This document shows positions 9,033 to 17,564 of a stretch of 64,000 nt of DNA, one piece after another. The notes beneath the pieces were generated by a model. It did not search any database, had not been told where the DNA came from, and saw only the letters and a list, made by a program, of their open reading frames with translations. Source of the stretch: an uncultured Pseudomonadota bacterium (GTDB taxonomy: Bacteria; Bdellovibrionota_C; UBA2361; CALMIO01); assembly GCA_937864035.1 (NCBI GenBank), contig CALMIO010000003.1, positions 78,673 to 142,672 of the forward strand, in the 5' to 3' direction. The stretch's first letter is position 1, and every line of letters begins with the position of its first letter. A program made the translations under genes and the position numbers.

Positions 9033-10307
9033 TTAAACAACTTCCTTTAAGGAGTTAACAGCTTGAACGGCTGACCAAGCTCCGTCTTCGTGAAATCCGT
9101 AACGCAAATGAGCTCCGCAATAATAGGTGTGGCGGAACCCGTTTCTTTTTAAAAGTTTTTCTTGAGCGACCACAGAGTCCGGAGTGTAAACTGGATGTTC
9201 GTAGGTTGTTTCGTAAATGATTTTTTTTTCATCTATGTTTTCTAAGCTATTGAGTGTTACGAAATAGTTCTCCGAAGCTCGTAAGCCTTGCAAGAGGTTC
9301 ATAAAATAAGTAATAGTTACCGGCGCGTTTTTATTTTGTCCTAGTTTACGCCTATAATTCCAAGATGCCCAAAGTTTTCGTTTCGAGGGCATAACGTTGG
9401 AATCACTGTGCAAAACGGCGTGATTTTTACTGTATCGCCATTTACTAAGAAGATCTCTCTCTTCGTTGTCACTGTCCTCTAAAATTTTAAGAGCCTCGTC
9501 AGCGTGCGTTGCTAAAAAAACTTTGTCGAAGGTTTCAATCAGTCCATCTTTAAAGCGTAAGCTTACCTTATCTTTTGATCTGTTAATGCCTGTAATAGGC
9601 GCGTTTTCTCGTATTTGACCAACAAAATTTTTTCTGAAAGCTTTAATGTAATTATGACTGCCGCCAACAATAGTTTGCCATTGAAGTTTTGGATTGATAT
9701 CGAGCATCCCATGGTTATTAAAGAAAGTTGCGAAGGTTAACGTTGGAAACTGTTCGGCGTTTGTGTCCGGCGCCGACCAGATGGAAGCAATGAGGGGAGC
9801 AAGGTAATGATCGACGAAAAAATCGGAGATTTTTAAGCGCTCGAGATATTGTTTAAGTGGGATGTTTTCCAAGGTTTCTTGACGTAGTTCTCGAAGAATT
9901 TTTCGGTTGAATTTGGTTCTTTCAAATAGCATTCGGAGAAATTGCTGATTGGCGAGGTTTTTTGGTTCTCGTAATAAATAACTTAAAGATGGGCCAAGAT
10001 ATTGAAGAGAAGAATTTTCGCAGTAAAAACCAAAAGACATTTCCGAATTGCGTAGAGCCACGTTCCAGCTGTCCAGCAGTTTGTAAAAGTTAGGATAATT
10101 TTTGGGGTTGCAAACTATGAAACCAGTGTCAATCGCGATCTCTCCAAATTTAGGATCACTGACAGTTCGAGTGTTAGTGTGCCCTCCCAATGTGTGATTT
10201 TTTTCAAAAAGCGTAACGTGATGTCTTTCTGACAGTAGTTGGGCGGCAGCGATTCCGGAGATGCCGCCGCCAACAACAGCTATTTTGCGCGGTTCATTTT
10301 TTGCCAC
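9033..10307 (-). CDS. FAD-dependent oxidoreductase, amine-oxidase family (COG2907)
   Basis: A 424-residue flavoprotein. The N-terminus has the dinucleotide-binding motif VVGGGISGIAAAQLL with an acidic residue closing the fold (LFEKNHTLGGHTN), typical of NAD(P)/FAD-binding amine oxidases and desaturases. The start is GTG at 10307, inside the 3' end of the SDR gene (28 bp overlap), which suggests translational coupling. COG2907 proteins co-occur with DUF1365 and CFA-type methyltransferases. In Rhodobacter a related flavin protein (UfaD, from memory) introduces a double bond during furan fatty acid synthesis. A lipid desaturase or oxidase role is therefore the best inference; the substrate cannot be read from sequence. 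Confidence 0.82.
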   Translation of the reverse strand: MAKNEPRKIAVVGGGISGIAAAQLLSERHHVTLFEKNHTLGGHTNTRTVSDPKFGEIAIDTGFIVCNPKNYPNFYKLLDSWNVALRNSEMSFGFYCENSSLQYLGPSLSYLLREPKNLANQQFLRMLFERTKFNRKILRELRQETLENIPLKQYLERLKISDFFVDHYLAPLIASIWSAPDTNAEQFPTLTFATFFNNHGMLDINPKLQWQTIVGGSHNYIKAFRKNFVGQIRENAPITGINRSKDKVSLRFKDGLIETFDKVFLATHADEALKILEDSDNEERDLLSKWRYSKNHAVLHSDSNVMPSKRKLWASWNYRRKLGQNKNAPVTITYFMNLLQGLRASENYFVTLNSLENIDEKKIIYETTYEHPVYTPDSVVAQEKLLKRNGFRHTYYCGAHLRYGFHEDGAWSAVQAVNSLKEVV

Positions 10308-11068
10308 ATTATCCCCACAATTTTTTCATAAAGCGCATATGGCAGAACGCGCAGTAATTTAATAAACCAATTGAATGGAACAGGATAGCTGATCTCTTTT
10401 TTACCGCGCTCTAATCCATCAGCTATGATTTTTGCTGAGCGTTCTGCCGTTGTTAGAAACGGCATTTTGAACTCATTTTTGTCTGTAAGAGGAGTTTTGA
10501 CGAATCCGGGATTAACGATAGTTACTTTGATGTTGTGATTTTTCAGGTGAAACCTGATGCTTTCTAAAAAATTTATCATTGCCGCTTTGCTGGCGCCGTA
10601 AGCGGCCGCCGAAGGCATACCTCGGTATCCAACCATGCTGGCTATTCCGACCAAATATCCTTTCTTCCGCCTAAGCATGCTTGGCAAAACTGCTTCGAAG
10701 CTTCTTAGCATTCCGCCGTAATTGGTGTTCATTAACTCGAGATATTCACTGCTATCAAACTTTTCCGGAACTGTTTTGATGTGGTTGCCGGCACAGGCGA
10801 TGTGGATGTCAATTGGGCGAGAAAGCTGGCGTTCGGCGACAGCAACCACTTCTTTTAATTTTTCCAATTGCAAAACATCAACAGGTAAAGCTATAGCTTT
10901 ACCGCCGTTTTGATTTATTTGATTCGCGACTTCAGTTAGAGTTGAGAGTGTGCGAGCTGATAAGATCAAGATCGAACCCCGCTTGGCGAGTTCTAACGCT
11001 AAAGCTTTTCCTATGCCAGTGCTGGCTCCGGTAATCCAGATGGTTGAATCGCACAAGGGTGATTGCAT
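10280..11068 (-). CDS. Short-chain dehydrogenase/reductase
   Basis: A 262-residue classical SDR. The NAD(P)-binding glycine motif TGASTGIGKALA is near residues 14-25, CAGNH corresponds to the NNAG position, the catalytic serine lies in GIASMVGYRG, and the YxxxK pair is YGASKAAM. The PG motif VNPGFVKTPL follows. It reduces or oxidises a carbonyl/hydroxyl group with NAD(P)H; the substrate is unknown. It is the first gene of the lipid-modification cluster, overlapping the FAD enzyme by 28 bp. An 84 bp intergenic stretch separates it from the divergent peroxiredoxin-like gene, so the two sides may share regulation. The C-terminal segment near LIKLLRVLPYALYEKIVG is hydrophobic and could associate with membrane. 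Confidence 0.88.
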   Translation of the reverse strand: MQSPLCDSTIWITGASTGIGKALALELAKRGSILILSARTLSTLTEVANQINQNGGKAIALPVDVLQLEKLKEVVAVAERQLSRPIDIHIACAGNHIKTVPEKFDSSEYLELMNTNYGGMLRSFEAVLPSMLRRKKGYLVGIASMVGYRGMPSAAAYGASKAAMINFLESIRFHLKNHNIKVTIVNPGFVKTPLTDKNEFKMPFLTTAERSAKIIADGLERGKKEISYPVPFNWFIKLLRVLPYALYEKIVGIMWQKMNRAK

Positions 11069-11152
11069 AAATTATCCAAGGAAAGAGTTGTTTATTTAAC
11101 CGTTTCAGTCGTAAAATTGTATATTAAATGACTATCTTTAAAAAGAGCTTCT

Positions 11153-12094
11153 ATGGCTAATTTACCTGATTGGAGTGTAAAGTTTTTGCGAGTCGTTGCG
11201 GTTTATTATTTTCTTTTGGGCGCGACAGCTTTTCTTTTACCTGAGAGCTGGTTTTTTGCTGCTGGAATTAAGCCTGCCGATCCTCAGCAGGCGGCTTTGC
11301 TTTTGCAGGTCGCGGGCACACCGCTGTTTGCGGTTGCTTTCGTGGTTTTGCTCGCTTCGTTTGCCGTTCGCCAAACATGGCCGGTGTTAATTTTAGGTTT
11401 GATTTACAACGGTCTTGATTTTTTTGTTACTTTTCATTTTATCAGGATGGGGCGGATATCACTTGTTAGTGGTTTGGTTTTTATGCTAATCGCTCTGTTT
11501 TTAACAGTTGGTTTTGCGGTTTTGCTTTATCGAGTTTATAGGTTTTATGCAAGCGATCAAAAAGCATGGCAGGAGAGTTTTATTAAGGACGCCTTGTCTT
11601 TAAAGCCCGATGGCAGTCAGCTTTCTTTGGCCGAACTTTCCGAGACTACCCCTTTGGTGCTGATAATGATTCGCCATGTTGGTTGCACCTTTTGCCGCGA
11701 AACCCTTGATCGATTGGCGAGGGAGTTAAAAAATTTTAGCGGTGACGCACCTCTTAAAATAGTTGTTGTTGGCTTAAGTTCGGTCGATTCAATTCGTGCC
11801 CTATTAACTGAATATGGTTTGTCGGATCTGTTGGTTTTGTCAGATCCGGATCAGATTGTTTACCGCGCGTTTGAAATTAAACGAGGTGGTTTTTGGCAAC
11901 TTTTTGGGGCTCGGGAGCTTTGGAGCGGGATTGTTCGAGGTGGCTTGTTCAAGTATGGTTTGGGAGGTGTTGAAGGCGATCCTTTTCAGTTGCCGGGTTC
12001 GGCTTTGATTGATCGCGGACGTGTTGTAAAAACTGTTTCTGCCCGAAGCGCGGCTGATTATTGCGGTTTGGAGAGGGTTTATCCCGCTATATAA
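11153..12094 (+). CDS. Membrane-anchored peroxiredoxin-like protein (4-TM domain + AhpC/TSA_2-like domain)
   Basis: A 313-residue two-domain protein. Residues 1-135 contain about four transmembrane segments, a compact hydrophobic domain. Residues from about 150 form a thioredoxin-fold domain of the AhpC-TSA_2 / peroxiredoxin-like type, with the active site HVGCTFCRETL (Cys178 and Cys181) followed by VVGLSS, LVLSDPDQIVYRAF and a C-terminal LIDRGRVVKTV strand. The family is proposed to act in thiol redox or peroxide detoxification; the membrane fusion suggests action on membrane or quinone-linked substrates. It diverges from the lipid-modification cluster with 84 bp between starts. Its stop directly abuts the convergent stop of the next gene. 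Confidence 0.75.
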   Translation: MANLPDWSVKFLRVVAVYYFLLGATAFLLPESWFFAAGIKPADPQQAALLLQVAGTPLFAVAFVVLLASFAVRQTWPVLILGLIYNGLDFFVTFHFIRMGRISLVSGLVFMLIALFLTVGFAVLLYRVYRFYASDQKAWQESFIKDALSLKPDGSQLSLAELSETTPLVLIMIRHVGCTFCRETLDRLARELKNFSGDAPLKIVVVGLSSVDSIRALLTEYGLSDLLVLSDPDQIVYRAFEIKRGGFWQLFGARELWSGIVRGGLFKYGLGGVEGDPFQLPGSALIDRGRVVKTVSARSAADYCGLERVYPAI

Positions 12095-14068
12095 TCACTG
12101 ACAAATTAATTGCGGCGAAGTAATTTGACTTAAATTTGTTTCTACGGCTCTTACGGCGCTTTTAGCGGCCCTTTTGACACGATTAGATGAGTTAACCTTG
12201 CGACTGCATTTTGCTAGGATTCGTTTGATTATCTTTTCAATGCCTTGTGCGTCAGACAAAATGGCATTCTTCTGCGGTGAGATATCATATGAAACACAAT
12301 CAAATTCTCCACCGGCGAGACACATCCATTGATTGCTGGATACGTTTAACCAGGTTTTGTTCCAAACGTCGTTATATAGGGCGTTTGCTCGAGTTAGATA
12401 CTTTTTTTGCTGATTGCTAGGTAACTTTAGACAGAGTTTCCTAGGGGCAAATCTATGAGCAATTTTAGTTGCGTCTTTAACAAGGGTGTTTAATGTGTGA
12501 GCTCCGCCATCTATATTAAGTTGATACACTTGATTTGATCTTGGGGTGCATAGCGAATCTCCTCCAAAATCAAGATAATTTGGAATGCCATCGCCATCAT
12601 CATCGTCGTCGTCAAAATTGCCGTTTCCGTTTTTATCTTCATTAATAGTTGGAATTCCATCGTTGTCATCATCAGTATCTCTCCAATCTCGGAAGGCATC
12701 GCCATCTGTGTTTTGCAAAGGCGCTCTTGATCCGATAGCATTAGCTCCCCAATTTGCCGCTGGCACAACATATCTGTCGTAATTGTCAAAAGCATCATCT
12801 AGACCGTCATTGTCAGAATCGATTCCTGTTGGAAGAATGTCCGGACGCCCATCAAAGTTTTGGTCTGATCCTTCCGTTAAATCGGGAATATTGTCGTTAT
12901 CAGAGTCAAGATCTTTGTAGTCAGGAATGCCATCTCCATCCGTGTCCGCAGGAACAAGCAAATTGCCGCCAAAGGAGCTGTCATAGGCATCATCAATGCC
13001 GTTTCCATTCGAATCAACTCCAGAAGGTGGAATATAAGTTTGTGTTTCACTCTGGCCTTCGATATTGTCAACAATCCCATCACCGTCAGCATCAATATCA
13101 AGGAAATCAGGCAATCCATCTCCGTCAGTATCGGGAACGCTTAGCGACACTCCCCCAGCGCTTGGGTCGTAAATATCAGCTAAACCATTGCCATTAGTAT
13201 CGGTCAGATCGTCGGCGATTCCATCGTTATTGATATCTGTGCCACCGGCTTCTACGATATCAGGAATGCCGTCGTTATCTGAATCTCTATCCAGATAATT
13301 TGGTATGCCATCACCATCCCGATCCCCAGTTCCTTCAATTGAGTCGGGTATTCCATCGTCATCTGAATCTAAATCCAAAAGCGGTGTTGGAGAAGGTGAA
13401 GGCGTTGCAGTTGGAGTATTAGTTGGCCCATTAGTTGGGGTGTTTGTAGGAGTAGCGCTTGGTGTAGTAGTCGGTGTTCCAGTTGAAGTTTCTGTTGGCG
13501 TGGCGGTCGGTGTGTTTGTAGGAGTGTTAGTCGGTGTTGATGTTGGCGTATTTGTTGAAGTTTCGGTTGGCGTGGCGGTAGGAGTATCAGTCGGTGTGTT
13601 TGTAGGAGCATTAGTCGGAGTAGCTGTTGGAGTATCGGTTGGGGTGTTAGTCGGAGTAAATGTCGGTGTATTTGTCGGCGTAGCTGTTGGAGTATCAGTA
13701 GGAGTACTTGTTGGGGTAAATGTAGCTGTATTGGTTGGCGTGGCTGTTGGAGTGTCCGTTGGCGTACTCGTTGGGGTAGGGGTTGGTGGTCCAACTAGCA
13801 CGGTTGAGGTTGCTGGTGAATTGTTGGTTGTGTCTAATGTTGTGTCGATCTGAGTTGAGCCTAACAGCGCGTATACACTGTTGACGTAGGAGCCGATATC
13901 GCTAGGAATTACGACATCGTATGTTAAGGTTCGCGTCCCCCCAGCAGGTATAGTAAATAGTCCATACCAATCTAAAATCTGCCCGGTAATAAAGGGGTTT
14001 GCAATTGGCGAGCCATTAAAGGCGGAGGAATTAGGAACATAAGTTGCGTTCGCCGGAATAGATGGCAA
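12095..14068 (-). CDS. Secreted repeat protein, C-terminal part (DUF11-like end, Thr/Pro linker, calcium-type repeats); frameshifted
   Basis: This frame is open back to 14185 and has no convincing start of its own; the nominal start is TTG at 14068. Read from 14185, it begins inside a DUF11-like beta domain ([19 protein letters not shown]), whose first half is encoded in another frame upstream. Next comes a TPTxTPT linker of about 130 residues, then about 280 residues of Asp-rich repeats of the type DSDNDGIPD, as in thrombospondin type 3 / calcium-binding repeats. A final domain of about 150 residues has several cysteines and a basic helical tail. The product would be an extracellular or outer-surface protein, perhaps an adhesin. 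See the N-terminal part at 14122-15108. Confidence 0.7.
   Translation of the reverse strand: MPSIPANATYVPNSSAFNGSPIANPFITGQILDWYGLFTIPAGGTRTLTYDVVIPSDIGSYVNSVYALLGSTQIDTTLDTTNNSPATSTVLVGPPTPTPTSTPTDTPTATPTNTATFTPTSTPTDTPTATPTNTPTFTPTNTPTDTPTATPTNAPTNTPTDTPTATPTETSTNTPTSTPTNTPTNTPTATPTETSTGTPTTTPSATPTNTPTNGPTNTPTATPSPSPTPLLDLDSDDDGIPDSIEGTGDRDGDGIPNYLDRDSDNDGIPDIVEAGGTDINNDGIADDLTDTNGNGLADIYDPSAGGVSLSVPDTDGDGLPDFLDIDADGDGIVDNIEGQSETQTYIPPSGVDSNGNGIDDAYDSSFGGNLLVPADTDGDGIPDYKDLDSDNDNIPDLTEGSDQNFDGRPDILPTGIDSDNDGLDDAFDNYDRYVVPAANWGANAIGSRAPLQNTDGDAFRDWRDTDDDNDGIPTINEDKNGNGNFDDDDDDGDGIPNYLDFGGDSLCTPRSNQVYQLNIDGGAHTLNTLVKDATKIAHRFAPRKLCLKLPSNQQKKYLTRANALYNDVWNKTWLNVSSNQWMCLAGGEFDCVSYDISPQKNAILSDAQGIEKIIKRILAKCSRKVNSSNRVKRAAKSAVRAVETNLSQITSPQLICQ
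13386..13785 (-). repeat. Minisatellite-like tract coding for a TPTxTPT linker
   Basis: About 400 bp of imperfect tandem repeats with a 12-base sub-period (four codons, typically x-Pro-Thr-x) and a longer 36-60 base super-period, for example repeated blocks coding [13 protein letters not shown]. On the plus strand it reads as GTTGG/GTCGG-rich direct repeats. It codes for a flexible Thr/Pro stalk in the secreted repeat protein. Such tracts can change length by recombination or slippage. Confidence 0.85.
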
Positions 14069-14121
14069 ACTGTCGCGAATTTGATCAAGTTGACTATCAA
14101 CCGTACCGGTATTTTGAAAGG

Positions 14122-15108
14122 TTACAGTGTAAGTTGTCGTGCCGCCGGCGAGAAAAGAAGATGGAGGGCTGATTTTGAAGTTATTCTAATAAAATTGCTA
14201 ACCGGCGAAATAGGTTGCAAATCTGTCGCGTAATCTGCGGTGTTAGTGTGTTTTATATTGCCACCACTTGATATGTAGTTGACGGGCCAAACGGTTGTAT
14301 TGGTAGAAGTGACTCCAACTACCCTAAAATAGTAAGTAACGGTATATGAGGTGTTGGCTCGATTTAAGCCAGTCAGGCTCAAAAAATGATTTGATGTTAA
14401 AGTATTACCGCCGGTCATCTCAATTTTTACACCTGTTAACTCAAACGCGTCTGCTCGCCATCTGTTTGCTAGTGGCGCTGCGTCGGCTAATGCGGCTGGA
14501 TTGGCGTGGAATTGACCACCGACCATGGTACCGGTTTCGCCAGTAACAGTTAGGGTTGCTTGGCCGGATGCTTCTGGAGGGTCTGGATTTGCAAAGGCCG
14601 CCGTTACTTTGTTTGCGTTTGCCTTTATAGTTTCTTCGGCTGTAGCGCTAAAAGAGGTTTTACAGATAGCTGTTCCCACACCCGGCTTGCCAGCGTAAAG
14701 AACTATATCATGGCTTTCCGTCGAAGTGGTTGCCGCGGAAGCCTGAAAATAAAAGTATGCGTATTTGGTGGCACCGTTATTTAAAGGACCTGAATGCCTT
14801 TCGCCATTTTCCGTGGTCGGTAGTGAGATTTTACCAGAAACAGTGAAATTAGTTGCTTTAACCCAGAGATCGGTGACGTTACCTCCACTTGCGTTGTCAA
14901 TTTTATATCCAGAGTAATATCCGGTTAGGGGAGGCGTTATGCCGGTGTCAATATAAATAATCGGGCTTGAAACTCTTGTGATTGTGTAACCTGCCGAGCT
15001 ACAAGCTGACTGCGCTAAAGATTCTGCTGGCGTTAATAGCGCGGAGATCAATAAAGCGAGAGCTGTCCAAACTAATTGAAGGGGAAATTGGGGAATAGAT
15101 GAGTTCAA
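14122..15108 (-). CDS. Secreted repeat protein, N-terminal part with signal peptide; runs out of frame at about 14175
   Basis: 328 residues from TTG 15108. Residues 1-33 are a signal peptide (hydrophobic core [14 protein letters not shown], cleavage near SLAQS). The mature part is Thr/Ser/Asn-rich and beta-strand-rich, with a single-pass secreted look. The last ~24 residues (after SNFIRITSK) have unrelated composition and stop at 14122. Moving to the -1 frame at the AAAA run (plus strand TTTT, 14173-14176) gives a continuous DUF11-like domain that continues into the 12095-14068 frame. This is therefore the 5' half of one gene of about 1,000 codons, split by a one-base deletion, a sequencing error or a slippage site. 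Confidence 0.75.
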   Translation of the reverse strand: MNSSIPQFPLQLVWTALALLISALLTPAESLAQSACSSAGYTITRVSSPIIYIDTGITPPLTGYYSGYKIDNASGGNVTDLWVKATNFTVSGKISLPTTENGERHSGPLNNGATKYAYFYFQASAATTSTESHDIVLYAGKPGVGTAICKTSFSATAEETIKANANKVTAAFANPDPPEASGQATLTVTGETGTMVGGQFHANPAALADAAPLANRWRADAFELTGVKIEMTGGNTLTSNHFLSLTGLNRANTSYTVTYYFRVVGVTSTNTTVWPVNYISSGGNIKHTNTADYATDLQPISPVSNFIRITSKSALHLLFSPAARQLTL

Positions 15109-15274
15109 AGGGAACTTAAAAATTTAAAATACAAGTTGCCCCATTTTAGCTTATCGGTTATAACGTAGAAAGATCTAAAGTTTTTCTTTGAATTATTTTT
15201 TTTTAATAAATTCTTAAAAACTATTTAGCTCGCCTTAGAAAATTCCGAGCTTTATTATGTTATAAGAAGCATAC

Positions 15275-15877
15275 ATGAAATCTTGCAAGACGATTATTCT
15301 CAGCTCCTTATTGTTGCTTTCCATGATTCGAGTGGATTCTTTATCCGCTACCGGTCAAAAAGCAAATAATAGCAACAACAGAAATAATATAATTCAGGCT
15401 TTAGGTAGCTTGGATTCGCAAGTGGCGGCAATTAAGAAAGCTAAATTTATTCGCAAAACCGAGCAAAATCGCGGTTATTTATTGCAAGATTCATTAAAAG
15501 GCCATTTTTCTTTTATTGTTCCGAATTCTTATTTAGGGATCGAAAATGTTTCAAATATTTCCTCGGTAGAGCCCAAAGTAATTTTCTATAGATTAGGCAA
15601 ACAGTTTGCTGAATGTCAGTTGGCGTTTGATGGATTTAATTCCGAGAAAAACGGCCTTAATAATTTACTAGAAGCGAAATTCGCGATTGATATTCGAAAT
15701 AAGCCTAAAAATGGCAAGCGCAATTTAAAGCATCAAAAAGGCATTTGTGATACTAGTCTTATGGAAAGTGGGATTCATGTTGGAATCCCTAATATTAAAT
15801 TTCGAGATATCTTTAAAGTTATCATCAATGGCGAAGTTTTAAGTACTGGAAAATTTAGGACTGGTAAAAATAAATAG
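15275..15877 (+). CDS. Hypothetical secreted protein, 200 residues
   Basis: I do not recognise the family. The N-terminus looks like a signal peptide (MKSCKTIILSSLLLLSMIRV, probable cleavage near SLSATG), so the protein is probably periplasmic or exported. The mature part is basic and rich in Asn, Lys and Ile, with two cysteines (in FAECQLAF and KGICDTSL) that could form a disulfide. A small inverted repeat, AGCTCG at 15227-15232 and CGAGCT at 15246-15251, sits just upstream with a TATAAG-like -10 near 15261, possibly its promoter/operator. It diverges from the frameshifted repeat-protein gene. Confidence 0.6.
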   Translation: MKSCKTIILSSLLLLSMIRVDSLSATGQKANNSNNRNNIIQALGSLDSQVAAIKKAKFIRKTEQNRGYLLQDSLKGHFSFIVPNSYLGIENVSNISSVEPKVIFYRLGKQFAECQLAFDGFNSEKNGLNNLLEAKFAIDIRNKPKNGKRNLKHQKGICDTSLMESGIHVGIPNIKFRDIFKVIINGEVLSTGKFRTGKNK

Positions 15878-15926
15878 CTTTATTAACCTCCGCTTAATTT
15901 GAACGAACCTCTACAGCTGGGTTATT

Positions 15927-17123
15927 TTAAAAAATGCCATAAGCTCCTATCCGTTTTTTTTCTGATGTGACTATTTTAATTATTGCTCTTGTTGTTTCTT
16001 GCCTCATTTCTTTTGTTGCGTTATGCGGAAACATAAACCGCGCGATATTAGTTTTGCCCTCGTTGAAGGGCCAACTGCAAAAGTCGATCCCGTAATCTTT
16101 TCTTAATTTTTCTTGCAAGCTTCGTTCAAGTTCGACAAAAACCCCGTTCGTTTGAACAGGGTATAGAATTTTAATGCCGTTTTCTACAAGTTCCGCGGCG
16201 AATTTTCTGGCGTGTTTGATCGGCTTTCTGACGATCTCTTGCCAGTGGTTGTTTTCAAAGAGAGTTTGAAATTGTCCAGATAATAACCATGTTTTGCTCC
16301 TTGTTCCCGCGTGTTGGCTTGCGTACTTGTATAAGGCATTTTGATCCAATTTTTCTCCGTTAGCCCATGTTTTTTCTGTCAGTAATATTACGGCGCAGCC
16401 GTTGTCGCCTCCGATTTTGCTTATTCCCAAAGTAAAAATATCTACGCCTACGTCAGTTGTAATTTCTCTGAGATCGCGCTTAAGTTGAAAAGCGGCGTAA
16501 GGCAACCTTGCTCCATCAACCCCAAACAAGAGGTCGTTTTTTTTGCAAAATTCTGATATCTGTTTCATCTCTTTGGTGGTGTAAACTGTTCCATATTCAG
16601 TTGGCTGAGCGATGTGCAACATAGAGACATCTTTTAAATCTTCTTGAGTGAGCCTATTTAATTGGCTTATATCTATTTTGCCGTTTCTTGCTTGGACTTT
16701 TAAGAAGTCTATCCCTATAAGTTCAGCTGGCGCGTCTTTCTCCATTTTAAAAAGATGAGAATTTGGAGGAACTATAATTTTGACCCTGTCTTGAATGCCT
16801 TTGCCTTGTTTCGCGCAGCGACAGACAATATGATTTCCGTTTGTCCCCGTGGCGACAAAAGCGATTTTAGCGTCTTGATGGGTCAAATTTCTTAACAGCG
16901 AGCAGGCTTTGCCAGTTACCGAATCAGTGCCGTATCCTCCAGCGCCGCCGGCTGATTGAATCTCTTTGTTTAGTTTTTTGATGGTCTTTATAATTTCTTC
17001 CCGACAACAACCAGTGTTATCATATAACCTAATACGATAGTTTGCCTCTGGCCGGGGAGGAAGGCGGCAGTCTGTAGTATTGGTTTTGGTCTTGTTTGAG
17101 GTTTGATCTAGTCCTTGCCGCAT
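15927..17123 (-). CDS. Threonine-aldolase-like PLP enzyme (beta-eliminating lyase family)
   Basis: A 398-residue fold-type I PLP enzyme. The family marks are present though divergent: GGYGTDSVTG near the start of the large domain, the histidine-containing NSHLFKMEKDAP, the conserved Asp of VDGARLPYAA that holds the PLP pyridine nitrogen, and the probable PLP lysine in LGISKIGGDNG. Low-specificity threonine aldolases cleave threonine/allo-threonine to glycine and acetaldehyde, and are usually about 340 residues. This one is longer, with a ~30-residue basic N-terminal extension, so another beta-eliminating lyase or transaminase-like activity is possible. It stands alone on the minus strand between secreted-protein genes, with a 441 bp gene-free region upstream. 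Low GC and no operon partner give no pathway clue. Confidence 0.68.
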   Translation of the reverse strand: MRQGLDQTSNKTKTNTTDCRLPPRPEANYRIRLYDNTGCCREEIIKTIKKLNKEIQSAGGAGGYGTDSVTGKACSLLRNLTHQDAKIAFVATGTNGNHIVCRCAKQGKGIQDRVKIIVPPNSHLFKMEKDAPAELIGIDFLKVQARNGKIDISQLNRLTQEDLKDVSMLHIAQPTEYGTVYTTKEMKQISEFCKKNDLLFGVDGARLPYAAFQLKRDLREITTDVGVDIFTLGISKIGGDNGCAVILLTEKTWANGEKLDQNALYKYASQHAGTRSKTWLLSGQFQTLFENNHWQEIVRKPIKHARKFAAELVENGIKILYPVQTNGVFVELERSLQEKLRKDYGIDFCSWPFNEGKTNIARFMFPHNATKEMRQETTRAIIKIVTSEKKRIGAYGIF

Positions 17124-17564
17124 GTGAGCTAATTATTTACAAAGTTTAATTTAAGCAAGATAAAAAAATCGCAAAATTTTATATGTACACTTAATTTTAT
17201 ATAAATTTCAAGCTTAAGCAAATTTTGAGGTTGTGAAAATTTTTTTTGTCAGATCCATTGTTTTCTCATTTTGGCGGCAGCTGAAGAGGCCAAAAAGGGT
17301 AGGGAGCCTAGGAGCGGGGGCGTTTTGTTTTCTTGCGTCGTCAAGCCGCGAGTTTTTAACTTTATTTTTAAAAATTTGTTGGAGAGAGGCACATTGGCTT
17401 TTGGTGTTGCTTACGGAAACTTTTTAAGTCTCTGAACCACTAAATTTGACTAGCTTCTATTTTATGATAAAATTTTAAATTCCCCTCGACTATCACAGAT
17501 TTAGCGAAAACTTGGCGAAGCGCTATAATCAAAAACCTGATTATTTGCAAAGATTTTTTGAAGT
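17124..17564 (+). other. Gene-free stretch between divergent genes
   Basis: A 441 bp AT-rich region upstream of both the threonine-aldolase-like gene and the ABC transporter. The only open frame is a 64-codon GTG-started stretch at 17233-17427 with no Shine-Dalgarno and a Trp/Arg/Phe-rich product that looks non-coding. The first 110 bp are very AT-rich. A good -10 for the downstream gene sits at 17524. I see no RNA gene or repeat here. Confidence 0.6.
17501..17529 (+). promoter_or_regulatory. Candidate promoter of the ABC transporter gene
   Basis: A perfect TATAAT at 17524-17529 lies 36 bp before the ATG at 17565. The -35 at a 17 bp spacing (TTAGCG, 17501-17506) matches only three of six consensus bases, so it may need an activator. 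Confidence 0.4.

Noticed and set aside
12754..13197. Plus-strand 147-codon frame under the calcium-repeat region
   Set aside because: His/Gln/Cys-rich antisense reading of Asp/Gly codons with no signal of its own.
13386..13785. Regular repeats considered as a CRISPR array
   Set aside because: Repeats are contiguous, 12-base based and in frame with the TPTxTPT code; there are no unique spacers and no cas genes.
13305..13853. Plus-strand 182-codon frame rich in VGVxVGV repeats
   Set aside because: It is the antisense of the Thr/Pro-coding repeat tract; the Val-Gly pattern follows from reading the ACN/CCN codons in reverse.
17233..17427. 64-codon GTG-start frame in the gap before the ABC transporter
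   Set aside because: No Shine-Dalgarno, no convincing composition and no family signal.
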